In this document: positions 1-12,500 of the stretch, piece by piece | Layout of the letters: the number at the start of each line of letters is the position of its first letter | How positions within the stretch are numbered: position 1 is the stretch's first letter | The notes under the pieces: model-generated | What the model saw: the letters and a program-made list of their open reading frames with translations, nothing else | Database searches by the model: none | Told to the model about the DNA's origin: nothing | Assembly (NCBI RefSeq): GCF_003945595.2 | Contig: NW_024104672.1 | Coordinates: 124,001 to 188,000 of the forward strand | Direction of reading: 5' to 3' | DNA: 64,000 nt | Origin: Pipra filicauda | Lineage: Eukaryota > Chordata > Aves > Passeriformes > Pipridae | Made by a program: the position numbers and the translations under genes

Positions 1-1811
1 TCTAATTACTGAGTATGAGCTTCTGAAGACTTGAAATAACAGATTTGCTAGAATGGAGTGTATTTGCAAAAAGATCTACTAAGAGAAATGAGCTTACAGA
101 TCTGTCCCCAAGCAGTCATTTTTTTCTAAACCAGGAAACATATAGCAGAAAACCTGTGTTTACATAATTTAAAGATCTTGGTTGTCTGAGGAGTATTGTG
201 TACACTGAACTATTGGGGTCTATTGTTTAATTTAAACCATTTGTTTAAAAATGACATTAAACTATGATCAGCTCTTCTGCTGCTAAAGTGAGTGCTTTTA
301 TTGTGCACATAAAAGTCTATGATGATTAGATGAAAGTATTCCTGAAACGCAAACACTGAGTATTCCAGGAAAAAAAAACGCCCAACAAAACAAAAAACAA
401 ACAAAACACCAAACAACAAATTGCAGAAAGAAAGTCCTCTGACTCAAAACCAGCACCAAAGTCTACCCTGGACAGTTTTCTGAAAGTGCTTTTAAAATGG
501 TGAAAAGCTCTGCCTGTTCAGAATGTTAATCGTGTTCAGTGTGCTCCGCAGAGCTGTGCTGTGTCCTACTTGCCACAGACTTCTTGCTGAAGGCAGGTCT
601 GAGTGGGGAGGCTTTTTCACCCAGGGACTTCTGTCAGACTTGTGGGGCTCTGTGGAACTATGGAGACACGTCACAAAATTCCGTGTAAAAGTGGAGTTGT
701 GGGACCTGGGCCCACTTGAGTAATGAGAAAAGTGAAAGGAAGATGGAAGGCACAAAAAGCAAACTGGCAAACTGAGACTCTCCCACACTGGAAACAGAGA
801 TGTGTGTTGAAATGTCTGAACCATAATATTATAGATGATTTATTTATTATTATTATTAGTGGTAGCAGTAGGAGTAATATGTTGCTGTTGTTCCTATTTT
901 GGTCCAAGACTGGTCCTTAAGGTATCTCAACATATTTGAATAAAGGGTTGTTTAGATCAGTGGGTGATCTAAATTCAAAATGAAAGATCACTCAAACCCA
1001 TGCAGTTTGTCTATATCGTATTCCAGAACACTAGTGGTGGGATATTTTTGTTGCGTTTTGTTTTGGTTTTTGTGATGTGATTTATTTGATAAGGAACAAA
1101 TTAAATTTAGTCTTACTTTATAAATATTTTTAATGACAATGTTGGGTATTTTTAGAATAGTATTAATGGATCATTCCTAACACTAATTAATAGGAGACTT
1201 TATTAAAGGAAAGTAGTGTCAATTTTTTTCATTCTCTCGTTACACTTAATAAAGATTTTGACAGTAAGAATGCCTGCCTATTCAGTGAATAAACAGTGTT
1301 ATTTACCTTGCTGACTTTGGATTTTTGTTGCTTTTCATACATGTTAAAAATTAATCAAACTGTTAAACATCCACCTTGATTCCCAAGGTACCTTTTTCAA
1401 AGTTAAGGGCAACAGTGAAACATAAGTACAGCTACAGCTTTATGGTCCATGCTCTGTATGTGCTGGCTGTGATCCTTTCAGTTCACTGCTGTAGCTCAGT
1501 TCTGGACATGGGGAATTCACTTCCCTGTGATTTTAACTTAGTTGGTCAGCTTGGGACCTGGGGATTAGACAGACTGATGAGACCTCAAGTGCCTAAGTCT
1601 GCCACAGAAGCAGCACTTCCTCATTAGCTCCCTAGGTGAGAAAACACACCCTCTCACAGGTACATAATTCTGTGAGAAATCATGTTTCATGCATGTGCCA
1701 CTTGGTTTAGATATGAAAATGTGGTGTATTCTGGTTTTGCTAATGCTTCTAACAAAACACGGACGTGGACACAATACCTATAAATCAATACTTCAATATG
1801 TTGTTTTTCAG
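1..1811 (+). other. GPLD1 intron 1 (partial) or upstream flank
   Basis: No exon is supported. AT-rich DNA with a poly-A/C tract on the plus strand at about 368-419, an ATT-type microsatellite at about 838-860, and a perfect 9-bp-arm hairpin at 951-973. I looked for the conserved N-terminal segment that should precede HRALEFF and did not find it. The exon at 1812 starts in phase 1 (its CA completes a split codon), so a spliced upstream exon must exist. Confidence 0.6.
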
Positions 1812-4800
1812 CACATAGAGCTCTGGAATTTTTCATTAAGAATGAAGGGAGTGTTAATTATAGACAGGTACGAAGCACATTATTGCTTAACTATGTACAG
1901 CTTTCTTCTCAATGTTTTTCTGTCCATCTTCTTGCCTTTTGTTATTATTCTCAGTAATATGTGTGTCAACATTGTGCCAAGACTGTATTTTTTTCTGTTG
2001 AAAATCATTTGACTCCGTCTGAATACTTTTACAAATACGTAACAATTATACCAATGTGTATATATATACTTTGTGTAGTTTCTTACATGTTTTTTCATCT
2101 TTTTTAGTCATACTCTACATGAGTATTTGTATTAGAAGAATTATTGTATTAGGAGTTGTATTAGAAGTAGAAGACTTTTGGAAAGGAGATTTAATAAACA
2201 TAAGGACAGCAAAATGACAGCAAGGTTTTTTGCACCACATGGTGTATTTTACCAAGATAATAGTTGTATCTTGCTGGATATTTAAATTTTATCTTTGATA
2301 TAGGCAGTAAAATGTGTTTTCATGCTGTGCAATAGCATTCTGATTCCTTTTTCCCACATTCTTTCCCCAGTTATTACTAAACCACCAAGATGCATTTCAA
2401 GCTGGGAGCATTTATCCTGATGCCTTTTATTCACCAGTCTGCAAAGCGGGTAAGAAAAGCTATATGAGTCTAAGGTATTAACAACTGTATTTTTATGTGG
2501 AAATCCTAGAGAATTTAGTAGGGCTGAAAATAGTTATGTTGTAAGAAATGAAGTATGGCCAAAAACACCTTCCTGCAAAAAATATCTGCCATTTTTGTTA
2601 GTATTTTAAGCCTTTTTGTAAAACTTAGCAGGAAAACAACGCATTTGAAAATGGTTTTAGAGTGTAACTTCGGGATAAATGTAATTTAATGGGTATTTAA
2701 TGGGTCAGATTACTAAATACTGTCTTGGGGAAAAACTGAGAGGACAAAATGATCTTTTTTTCTAAGTCCTATGGAAAGCCTAGTGCTAATTTCTATATTA
2801 TGACTGTATTGAATTTTGCTCATCTTCCAAGAAAAGATATTAGGTAAGGTATCCTTATGCTCATTCCCCAGGCCTTCCTGATGCAGACCGGATTAATTAC
2901 TAAATACTGTCTTGGGGAAAAACTGAGAGGACAAAATGATCTTTTTTTTTTTAAGTCTTATGGAAAGCCTAGTGCTAATTTCTGTATTAAGAAGTATTAG
3001 TTTCCATCAGATCAGTCACAAAGAGGATAGGAGCATATAAAACCCCAGCAATAACAGAACAGTGTAAGACTAGCTTTCCTCTGCCCTTTTTCTACTCCTA
3101 CACTAACTGTATCTTGGCAAGTTTGCCTTTCTGTTGAAAAAGATGATGATGATGATGACATAGCCCTTCTCTGCCCTGTGGAAACTGATACCTGTCCCAA
3201 AACATGATATTTTGAGTTGGCTGCCATGCCCATCAGCTTTTCTGCCATACAAGTGAATGCATCAATTTAGTCAACAACTTCTCTGTCAACTCTCTTTATC
3301 TTCTCTGCTTGTGAGGCAGCTTTTCATCGTACTGTACCTACTCATAGGCACAGAAAAAGAGAGCAGGCACAAAATTTTCAGATGCTTCAAACCAAAATCA
3401 TTGAAGGTAAATGTAGTCTTTGTTTTGATAGTATAAATCATATAAAATAAGTCTCTTCTCATTAAATGGATTCCAGTTGTATCATCTGTGTGATATGAAA
3501 TTGAACAAAAGTCTGTGGCTTTTTTCATTTTTCCTCAAAGAACAAATGAAATACTGATATAGTTTTATTGCAATAGGAATATTCCATGATGTGTCTGAAG
3601 ACACTCACTGGTCACCATTTCTCAAAGCAAGTATTCAGTACATCAGAAGGAATTATCCTCAGCCTTGGGAAGAGGTAAGAAAATTTCATCAGCTTTTGAC
3701 TTTGCTTTCAACTGCTTTCTTCACCTTCACTTGTTACAATTTCATCCTTTGTGAAGTGTAGAAAAAAACCCACATTTTTACATTAAAGTCTCTCCTGACA
3801 TAGGAACATTTGAAATCCTGTTTTCATCTTTACCAGACCAAAAGTTACAGTTTCCATGTAAAGTCTGTCAGTTATCTCCACTGTGGTCTGGTGCTTATGA
3901 TACATTTCATAGATCCAAACTTTCAGATGCGATTGGTGATCTTGCATTCCTGTCAGATCTGGTTGAGGGTTTGCCATTTGAAAACGAGACATCTTTTAGA
4001 ATTCTCACTTTCGTATTCTTTGACTTAGTCCTCATTTGCTCTTGTTTATGGTCTATGAACTATGTAGGAGGAGAGGAAAAACAATTTGTCAAAAGTGAGA
4101 GTGCACAGGAATGTCCTTCTCTGCTCTGTGTGCCTGCACAACACCCATGGTGGCAGAGGGGGCTCACTCCTTGAATGTGGAAATGTTTATCCTCAGTCCA
4201 GAAAAACACTTCAGTACACATTTAACTTTAAGTACACAAATTATCCTGACATCAGCCACATAATTCTATGGCCTTGGACCTATGAAGAGCTTAAAGCTAG
4301 TCACAAAAAGTGACTCCAACATCAAGGAATGAGTGATCAACACTTTGTTATGCTATGTTCTTGGACTGTAAGAGTTTCTCACCTATATCCTCGTATAATG
4401 CACTTACATAAAATACTCACCTCTTCTTAAAGACAGGAGTAAAATTACTGATACTGCTTCAAACGGATTGTTGTTGTGTAGGCTACAGAGAAACTGGTGG
4501 CTTTCCTGTTTGGAATTGCCTCACATATGGTGGCAGATGTTAGCTGGCATAGCCTGGGCATCGACCAAGGATTTCTAAAGGCCATGGGAGAAGTAAGCCT
4601 GTATTATTTTATTTATTAATACAACTGGATTTATTGGAATGGATAGCCTAGCTTTTGACTGTGGGGGGCAGGGTGGTGGAGAAGAGAAAAGCTGGAGACC
4701 TGTTTCAGGAAGATTTTTGGAAAGACGCAATGTCACGAATTTCATAGGAATGAAGTTGATCAGGTTTGGAACCTGTAAACATTAGGGCTGCTTGGATAGT

Positions 4801-7800
4801 TTGTTTCTGCTCATCTTGAAAGAAACAGGCAGTTGTCTTGTTTTTCTCTTTCTCCAGATTGATTTTCATGGTTCATACTCAGAAGCTCACAGTGCTGGCG
4901 ATTTTGGTAATGTTTCTGTTTGCCAATCATAGATCCTTCTGTTGGAATAACTAGTCCTCTTCAAAACCACAGTGGGTGATTCTGGCTCTTAGCCTATGCA
5001 AGGCAGGAGCCAAGAATGGGTCATATGGACCCTGTATTCCTGCCCTATCCCATAGCTTGCAAAGTCCTGCTATACCTGTCCTCATGCTCCATGTTTCAGG
5101 AGATATAATAGGGCATATGAACAGTTGGATTAAAGCCAAAATGCAGATGAAAAGATGCTAGTGTTTAAATGGAGTCACTACTGTGATTTTAAATGGTAAA
5201 TAATTTTTATTCTCTGGAGGTATAAAATGTGCAGCATACTTTCAGGTGAACCATTTATGTATTCTAAATGTATAACCGGAAGATCTGCCATATAAATACA
5301 GACAGCATAGCCATACGTGGCTTCATGGGTGATGTTATCCATGACAGATACTTAACAGGTTTAGTTTGTTGGACTATGTAGGTTTTTTGCATTCTTCCAT
5401 CCTCAGGAGGAGATGTAGTGAGTCATTTTGAGCTGGAATTCAGTTATCTGGCATCAAATTGGTAAGATAATGAGGTTACCTTCTTTAATATTTATTTTTA
5501 CTTATTCTGTATAATCACTGTGTTTTAACAAAATGCTGTCCTTCTTTATTTTTCTTTCAAAAGGAACCCTTGCAGCTATTTAAATTTTTCTGGGTTTGGT
5601 GTTCCTTATATGCATATGTACTGTTCCCTGACATGAAAAACTGGAAGGATACAAAAAAAGCGTTTTATGTATAGGAACAAAACAAGAAAGATTAAATTAT
5701 TTATCTCTGAAAGGAATTATAAGGTTTTATATATAAAATAACCAGTGAAAACATTTTGCTGGAATGTCCTAGAAATTAGTTAAATAACGTAGTTAAGTGG
5801 AAATATGAGATTTATTTAAAGTTTTGGAAGTTGAGGATGTTGAATCCAGACAGGTTTCAAAAGCATAAAAATGAGCAGAAGATTTAGATATACACATTTT
5901 TTTTTCTCATGGTTTTTAACTGAAATAAAAAACTCATAAAGAACTTTTTTTCTGCTAATAAAGTAGGTAATTTGAGTTGATTTTATTAAGTAGAATGTAG
6001 TTTACGTAGGTGTAGAAGACATGGTTCACTAATAAATCTCTGACACAGCTGTGTCAAATGTCTATTTGTCTAGGAGTAGATTTGGCACAGCAGAGAGCTG
6101 GAGGACATCCGCCAAGAGGATGTGATCAAGCCAGGAAAACAGTGTGGGCAGTGTGGAAACACTATTAGCAGTAGCCATAGGGGGAAAGGTTCTACAGACT
6201 TTGAATCTAAACAAACGGAGAGTGTTGTGCACGGAGTAACTGCATGTGCAGTCCTGGTCTTTCTGCTATTTGTAAATCATCATACCTTATGTAGCCTTTT
6301 GAAATTTAGAATATTTTATAGCAGGCTATTTTTATTACAGAAACTGTAATCTTTTGTCAGGTGATGTGGAAAATCTGTTATAATATTACCTTCTTCTCTT
6401 TTTTAGGTATGTGCCTGTCAAAGACCTAGCAGCTATCTATAAGGAATTTTATGGAAAGGAGATCATAACTGAAAGCACAATTACTGACTGTACTTTCCTG
6501 CTGTATCTTGAACTGTAAGTTGAATAGCTTTTTCTGGGTTTTCGTAAGTGAAACATATGTAGGAAAATTATGATAGCTGTTTTGAAATGCCTTATGCATG
6601 CAGGTCAGAAATACAGACCCCCTACTAGATCCCGAAATCATAAAACACCTGAGTTTTTTTTAATGACTAGAATTCAAATTTGAACTGCTTAATGACTGAT
6701 AAATTAATTATTATACCACAGATGCTGAATCTTGGCTATTTAATGCATTTATACCTTTAACACATTTATGCCTATTTATTTGAGAACAACTGTGTCTTCA
6801 AGTACTACTGTATTGCGGCAAGTTAGCAATATAATTTTCACATATGAAGGAGTAGTGCACATTGCTAAATAGATGGGTTACCTACATTTTATGTAGATCC
6901 TTTCAAATCTAGGAATAATTCAAAAGAGACTTTGGATATCTGGCAGTGTATGCTTTTGAATACCCTAAACAGCCCAGCTGTATTCTCTGTTTCAGTTAAT
7001 TACCAATAGTTACACAGCATTTACAAAAACTGTGAATCCCTCCAAATTAAAGGCAAAAACAGAGCTTGTATCATTACTTTTTACATTACAACTTTAAAAA
7101 ATATTTTAACAACCAACAGGGAAATATAATGACTTGCATAGTTTTTACTATACAGGAACCTTGAAAAGAACTGTTTACATATTTAAATACTAAGTGAAGC
7201 AAGTTTTATTTCCGAAGATTTTTTTTGTTTTTAGGCATGGAGAAAGGCTTGCTGTTGCCAAGGTTGGTCTTCTGTTTCCTTTATAAAAATGAACAGATAG
7301 CATGGAGACAATGTAGTCCATCTTACTAAATATGTGGCCTGTCTCTCAGCTTTTTCCAAGATATGCTAGTAAATCTCCATTTCTGGTGGAGAAGTTCCAT
7401 GAATATTTCCTTGGAGGAGTGGATGACATGGCGTTCTGGACAAACAATATTTTTGAGATGACCAGCCACATGCTAGAGAATGGAACCAGGTATAGTGTGT
7501 GTCCTGGAATATGAAACACAGTAGTCAAGTTTTAACACTCATTTAATTGCCCTTCTAAAGGCGGGTTCTTTCCTAGAAGAGGTGCTAAGCTTTAAATCCT
7601 CTCTTGGACAAAGGGATTTCTATGTATGTCTTTTACCTGGGTGTACAGGATTACCTTGAGTTCACATTTCTTATGCGTTCACACTCCTTTGCCCAGGCAA
7701 GCCTCTGGCATCCCCAGCTGATACTCAGCAGGGAAAATTTGGAGCACTCTTTAAGACATACTCAAGGACCTGCTTAAAAGTTGCATAGCCATGCCCTAAA

Positions 7801-9526
7801 GTTCTGCCTGGCCTGGCTATCTGAGACTGCACCTTCTGGCTGCTGTCACCAGTCAGCAAAGATGTCCCTTCTGAGAGGATGTCAGATATTACCTTCAGAC
7901 ACTTTAAGCAAATAGGATTACAAAGAGTAGTAGTATATATTCTAGTGTTGAAGCTCAGGCCTCTACTCACAAATTCATATTTTTATACAACCAGCTTTGT
8001 ATGGCTCTCTTACAAATGTAGCTTTACTGTAAATAACTTTATAAGACCAACAGTGGCAATTAATCCATCCATTTATATGGAAAATATCACTGTGGCTATT
8101 TTGGGAAATTATGTTTGAAATACATTCTGTTCTGTTCTTTGCTCCAGAATGGCACTTTCATTAAAAGTGCTTTAGATTCATAGAAATAACAGGGTATGTT
8201 ACATTAAGTTTCCTTCAAGAAACATGAGATTCATATAGAACCTAATCAAGGTCATTAAAATAAATGTCAGCGGGGTTTCTAGGGATTATGATGATGCTCT
8301 GATTTTGAGTTTCTTGAGAAAACTGATGACTTCTAGCAGAGGAATCAGTAAGGATAAAACTTGTATTTTTAGTTTCACTTCCATTGTAGGAAAATCTTTA
8401 AAGTGGATTCTGCATATTTTTCTTTAGTGGCTGTTACCTGCCTGAGAACCCTCTGTTTATAAATTGCACAAAGGAGCACAGGGACAACCACATGTAAGTA
8501 CAGCTCTGGAGGTTCAAAGGTTTAGTGGTGAAAGGAGAGTCTTCTGCTAATGTGGACAGTGAGCTATTGAAAATTAGAGATGTTTTTATTTATCTTTTTG
8601 TGTGTGAATTTGAGATTCTTGTAGCATGAATAAGTAAACTTTGTATAGGGGAACTGTGTAGAACCTAAGAGAGCCTTTTACCTCAAGTCATTAATTCAGT
8701 TATATTAATTCTTATTACTGCCCTCTTTATTCTAGCAGAAACAAACAATCAAAGCATGAACGTCACAAGAATACAACTTCTTTGCTTACAGAATCACTTG
8801 AGAAGAATATAAACTATACAGAAAGAGGAGTTCACTTCAACATGCAGTCTTGGGCAACAGTAAGTGAGAAGTGACAGACGTGTCAGGTAAAACTCAGCTC
8901 TATATAAAATTGTTTTCATTTCTGTCTGAAATGCTGCACGATGGAGCAGGGTCTCAGGACATTAGCAATAGCCTCTGACTTCACTTCAAGGAGATTACAG
9001 TATAATTGTTAGTCTATATATGTACATCATAAATACTCAACTTTTACACTTTGTTCATTGTATAGTGAAGTTAGAACACATCTTGCAGTGGCAAAAAGGA
9101 CAAAATATATCTCCAGTATTTCCATTTTACAGAATTAGTTGATCACTTTTTTGGGGGGGTTAAGAACTCCCAGCAAAGCATCGCAGTGAACAATTAACAC
9201 TGCTCCATTTAGTGCATACAGATTTTTGTCTCTTTCTAAAATGGTGCTTATGACCTGATTCAGAGTCTTCTTAGATCCATGTGGTGATTTCCACTGTCGG
9301 TGACTTGGTTTTTGAGGTGTCGCAAAATGTTCTAGAGTTTCAGCCTGTGTTTTAACCATTCTTGTGTCTCCTTATTTTTATTTCAGAATTCCCTCCGCTT
9401 GATGAACCGTGCTTTTACAACCAATATCTGGAGAGCATTAGCAGCTACACATCAGAAATCTTCTAAGCACATCTCCAAGCCAGTAGCTTCATATTTTCTG
9501 ACCTCACCCTATGCTAGACTTGGATG
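1812..9526 (+). other. GPLD1: GPLD1 catalytic-domain exons
   Basis: The first 12 exons seen encode the N-terminal zinc-dependent phospholipase C-like domain. Recognisable stretches include HRALEFF at the first exon, LLLNHQDAFQAG, FHDVSEDTHWSPFL, GIASHMVADVSWHSLG, IDFHGSYSEAHSAGDFGGD, KSPFLVEKFHEYFLGG and DDMAFWTNN. The histidine- and aspartate-rich motifs (H in HRALEF, the DTHW segment, SHM...DVSWH and the HGSYSEAHSAGD segment) are those expected to hold the metal ions in this fold; that role is family knowledge and not proven here. NGT, NCT, NTT and NYT sequons suggest N-glycosylation of a secreted protein. The exon at 7235-7262 is only 28 nt and the intron after it only 87 bp. Confidence 0.9.
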
Positions 9527-12500
9527 GTTTGTAATTTTTTTCCTCCTGCCTCCCACTTAATTTCTGAAAATATTGAGTATCCACCAAAATATTATTGTTT
9601 ATTCTTCGGATACTCTTAAATGTGAAGGTCCAAATCAATTAGCTGTACAAATCTGGCAGAATGGCTTATGTTGTCTGTTCAGAACAGCAAGTTAGCCCAT
9701 AAGACTTTTCTTTCAGATGTTGACCAAGCTCAGAATGGAAGGAGCCAAAATTAGAACCAACATCGGCTCTAGTTATGAACAGTATGAGAACTATGTTACG
9801 CTTTTTTTAGTCGTTGGTTGATGTTTGTGCAAAATTAATTGGCTGTCGTGAGTTGATTACTGATGATGCGAGTGTCCTTGGAAATGCTCAAGACTAGTAG
9901 GGAGTTCAAAGATTGATTCAGGACAGAGAGAAGCATATTCTCTCTTCTTTCCAGAGAGGTTCTAGCTTGACCTGCAACAGGGGAGAGTACTAAAATAAAT
10001 TTGCATTGCTGCTCATCTTGCTTCACTTATTATGACTCAAAATTTGGATTTAATGTTTGCATTTACTTCACACCAGCTAAATTAGCAGTAGTTAGTTCTT
10101 TTCTCTCCACATTCCCTCACTAAACTCCAACATGTTACTGAAACCTCTAATCCCTTTGCTTATCTCCTTTTAAATCCATCAATTAAATCAGAGGCTCAGT
10201 TTAAAAGATACTTAATTTCATCTTTTGTATTCTGTGTCATATGCAAGCAGCCCTTTTTCATGCTCCTTGCTATGAAGGCTCTCAGGTGCCTTGTGTCAGT
10301 AAAAAGCAGTTCCTACAGATCTCAGATGTGCGTTAATGGAAGATGAATCTTGAAGGATCTAGTTTTATTTAATCCAAGAAAACACAAATCAAATATATAA
10401 TATGAAAAATGCTGCATAGATTTTTACAAAACTATATCGGGAAACACAGGTCTTGGTTTACCTGAATTAAAATTATTTATTTTCCACTACTGTTGTGGTA
10501 GTCTGGAAGCTAATGCTGATTTTGTTGACTCCCTTGCTGTACAGGGCAATGATCTCAGCTGACCTAAACCAGGATGGATATGAAGATTTGGTGGTTGGAG
10601 CACCAGGGTACAGCACCATGGGCCATGTTCAGATAGGACGGGTGTATGTAGTCTACTGTAACCAGTCAGGTTTGCCACGAGAGGACATGGATTTGGATGG
10701 GAAAGCTGACCAAGTACTACAAGGTCATCAGGTGATGAGGGGTCAAGTCAGATATTTGTCACTTAAATTTTTTGGACTGAAAATGTGGTAAATTTTGACT
10801 GAGAAATGGTATCGTTAATGTGTATGAATATTATTCCTGAAATTCTCCTCCTGATTAAAGGATGTCATATGCTTTTCAAGAAAAATAACCATTACTAAAG
10901 TCACAGGAACAATTGAAGCAATAGTGATCTGTAGGTTCACTTTCATTACTGTGCCAGATAAGTAGGTATTAAAACATAATTTGCCCTTGAATATAAGTGG
11001 GGTAATATCTCTGTATGTCCCAATATATCTCGTTCAGGTCCCTGCATTTAAAAAATATTGTGATTTTCCCTTCCTTTTAAATATAATAATATTAATTCAA
11101 TATGTTTCAATTCCTTTAAAGCTACTTTTTTAATTAATTGGTTAATTCTCACAAAATAATTGTTTGTCTTTAGTAAGAGTGCAATGTGTTTAAAAAAAAT
11201 AAAAGAGGAAACTGGGATTTGACATGCTGGTGGCTGGCTTGTAACTAAGCAGGATCAAATGACCTTTTTGAGTAATAAATACCATCCTCTATAGAAAATA
11301 TCTTTACTCACAAAGAATAGAATAGAGAGAAATGAGATACATTTCCTTTTAATCTGTTTCTGTGGTTATAAACTGTGGATTAACAGCTGCTGTCTTCTTA
11401 TATAATGTTTTAGTGGTTTACAGCTATTGCATCAACAGGAAAGATCATAAGCTTAATATCCATGGTGCACTGGGCTCAGAAGAGGAAATAGCAAAGTGGC
11501 ACCATGTTGTGTTAAGTTATCTTGTATTTTAACACCTCCACATCCACAAATAGAACAATTGATTCTGAGTTAGTGTATTGGTATGATGGTTATTACTTGG
11601 GAGAAGAAAAAATTCTTTGATAGATTTTTGTCATCTTGTTTCCAGTTCTTCCTTGTGCAAATGTGCATTAGGTTTTTATGGTTTTGTCTTGAAAAATTTG
11701 TTATTTTCCTGAGATCAATCCCTTTTCTTTTAGCCTTCAGGAAGATTTGGTTCTGCTTTGGCAGTCCTGGACTTTAATGAGGATGGAGTGCCAGATCTGG
11801 CAATTGGAGCACCTTCTGTGGGATCCCAGTTTCTTACTTACAAAGTAAGTTTGTTGTTTGGTTTTATTTGAACAGTGAAATGAGAGTGAGAATTTCTGTT
11901 GTTGCTCAAGGTGACATTGTAATTTAAACACAAAAGTTTATAATCTTTGTGGATACTTTGACTAGAGCAATGAGAGCTATCCATATTTCCCTTTCAGTGG
12001 CCTTTTTTGCACATTAAAAATCCAAATCAGATTGTGACTTTGCAGCACTGATGTGCTGGAAATTTAAGGGGCCATTCATGAAATACAAGTGTACTCTTTT
12101 TGATTAGGAACTGACAGTCTGGAATGGACCTCATGGATCAGTGAGCTTTGTCATATGCTGTCACAGGTGGACAGATGATAGCTAAAATGTGATATGAACA
12201 CAGACACACTTGCTAAAATAATCAATTTACAGAGGCTTAATGACTTGCAGTTTACCATTTAAGCCCATGTAATGGTCCCTGAGTATTTTCAGCTCAAGCA
12301 AACTGAAAGGTAAAATGTTTTGATTTAAACCACATCCATTAAGCTTAAAACTCTTCAGAATTTCAGCTACTAACTTATCTGTCTAAAAAAGAAATTAGAT
12401 AATTTAAATTTTATGTTGACCCACTACCTTTAAAAATTGTGTGCATCTGTTGTGCCTGGCACTGTTTGCCATTGCATTAAATAATAGTTATCAAAATTTG

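Noticed and set aside
1714..1811. A signal-peptide-like frame (MKMWCILVLLMLLTKHG) just before the first GPLD1 exon
   Set aside because: Tempting as exon 1, but it ends fewer than 60 bp from the acceptor at 1811, too short for an intron, and reading straight through is out of phase with the exon. It also lacks the conserved residues expected before HRALEFF.
4951..5161. Overlapping frames on both strands in a GPLD1 intron
   Set aside because: Short mirror-strand ORFs without motif; chance.
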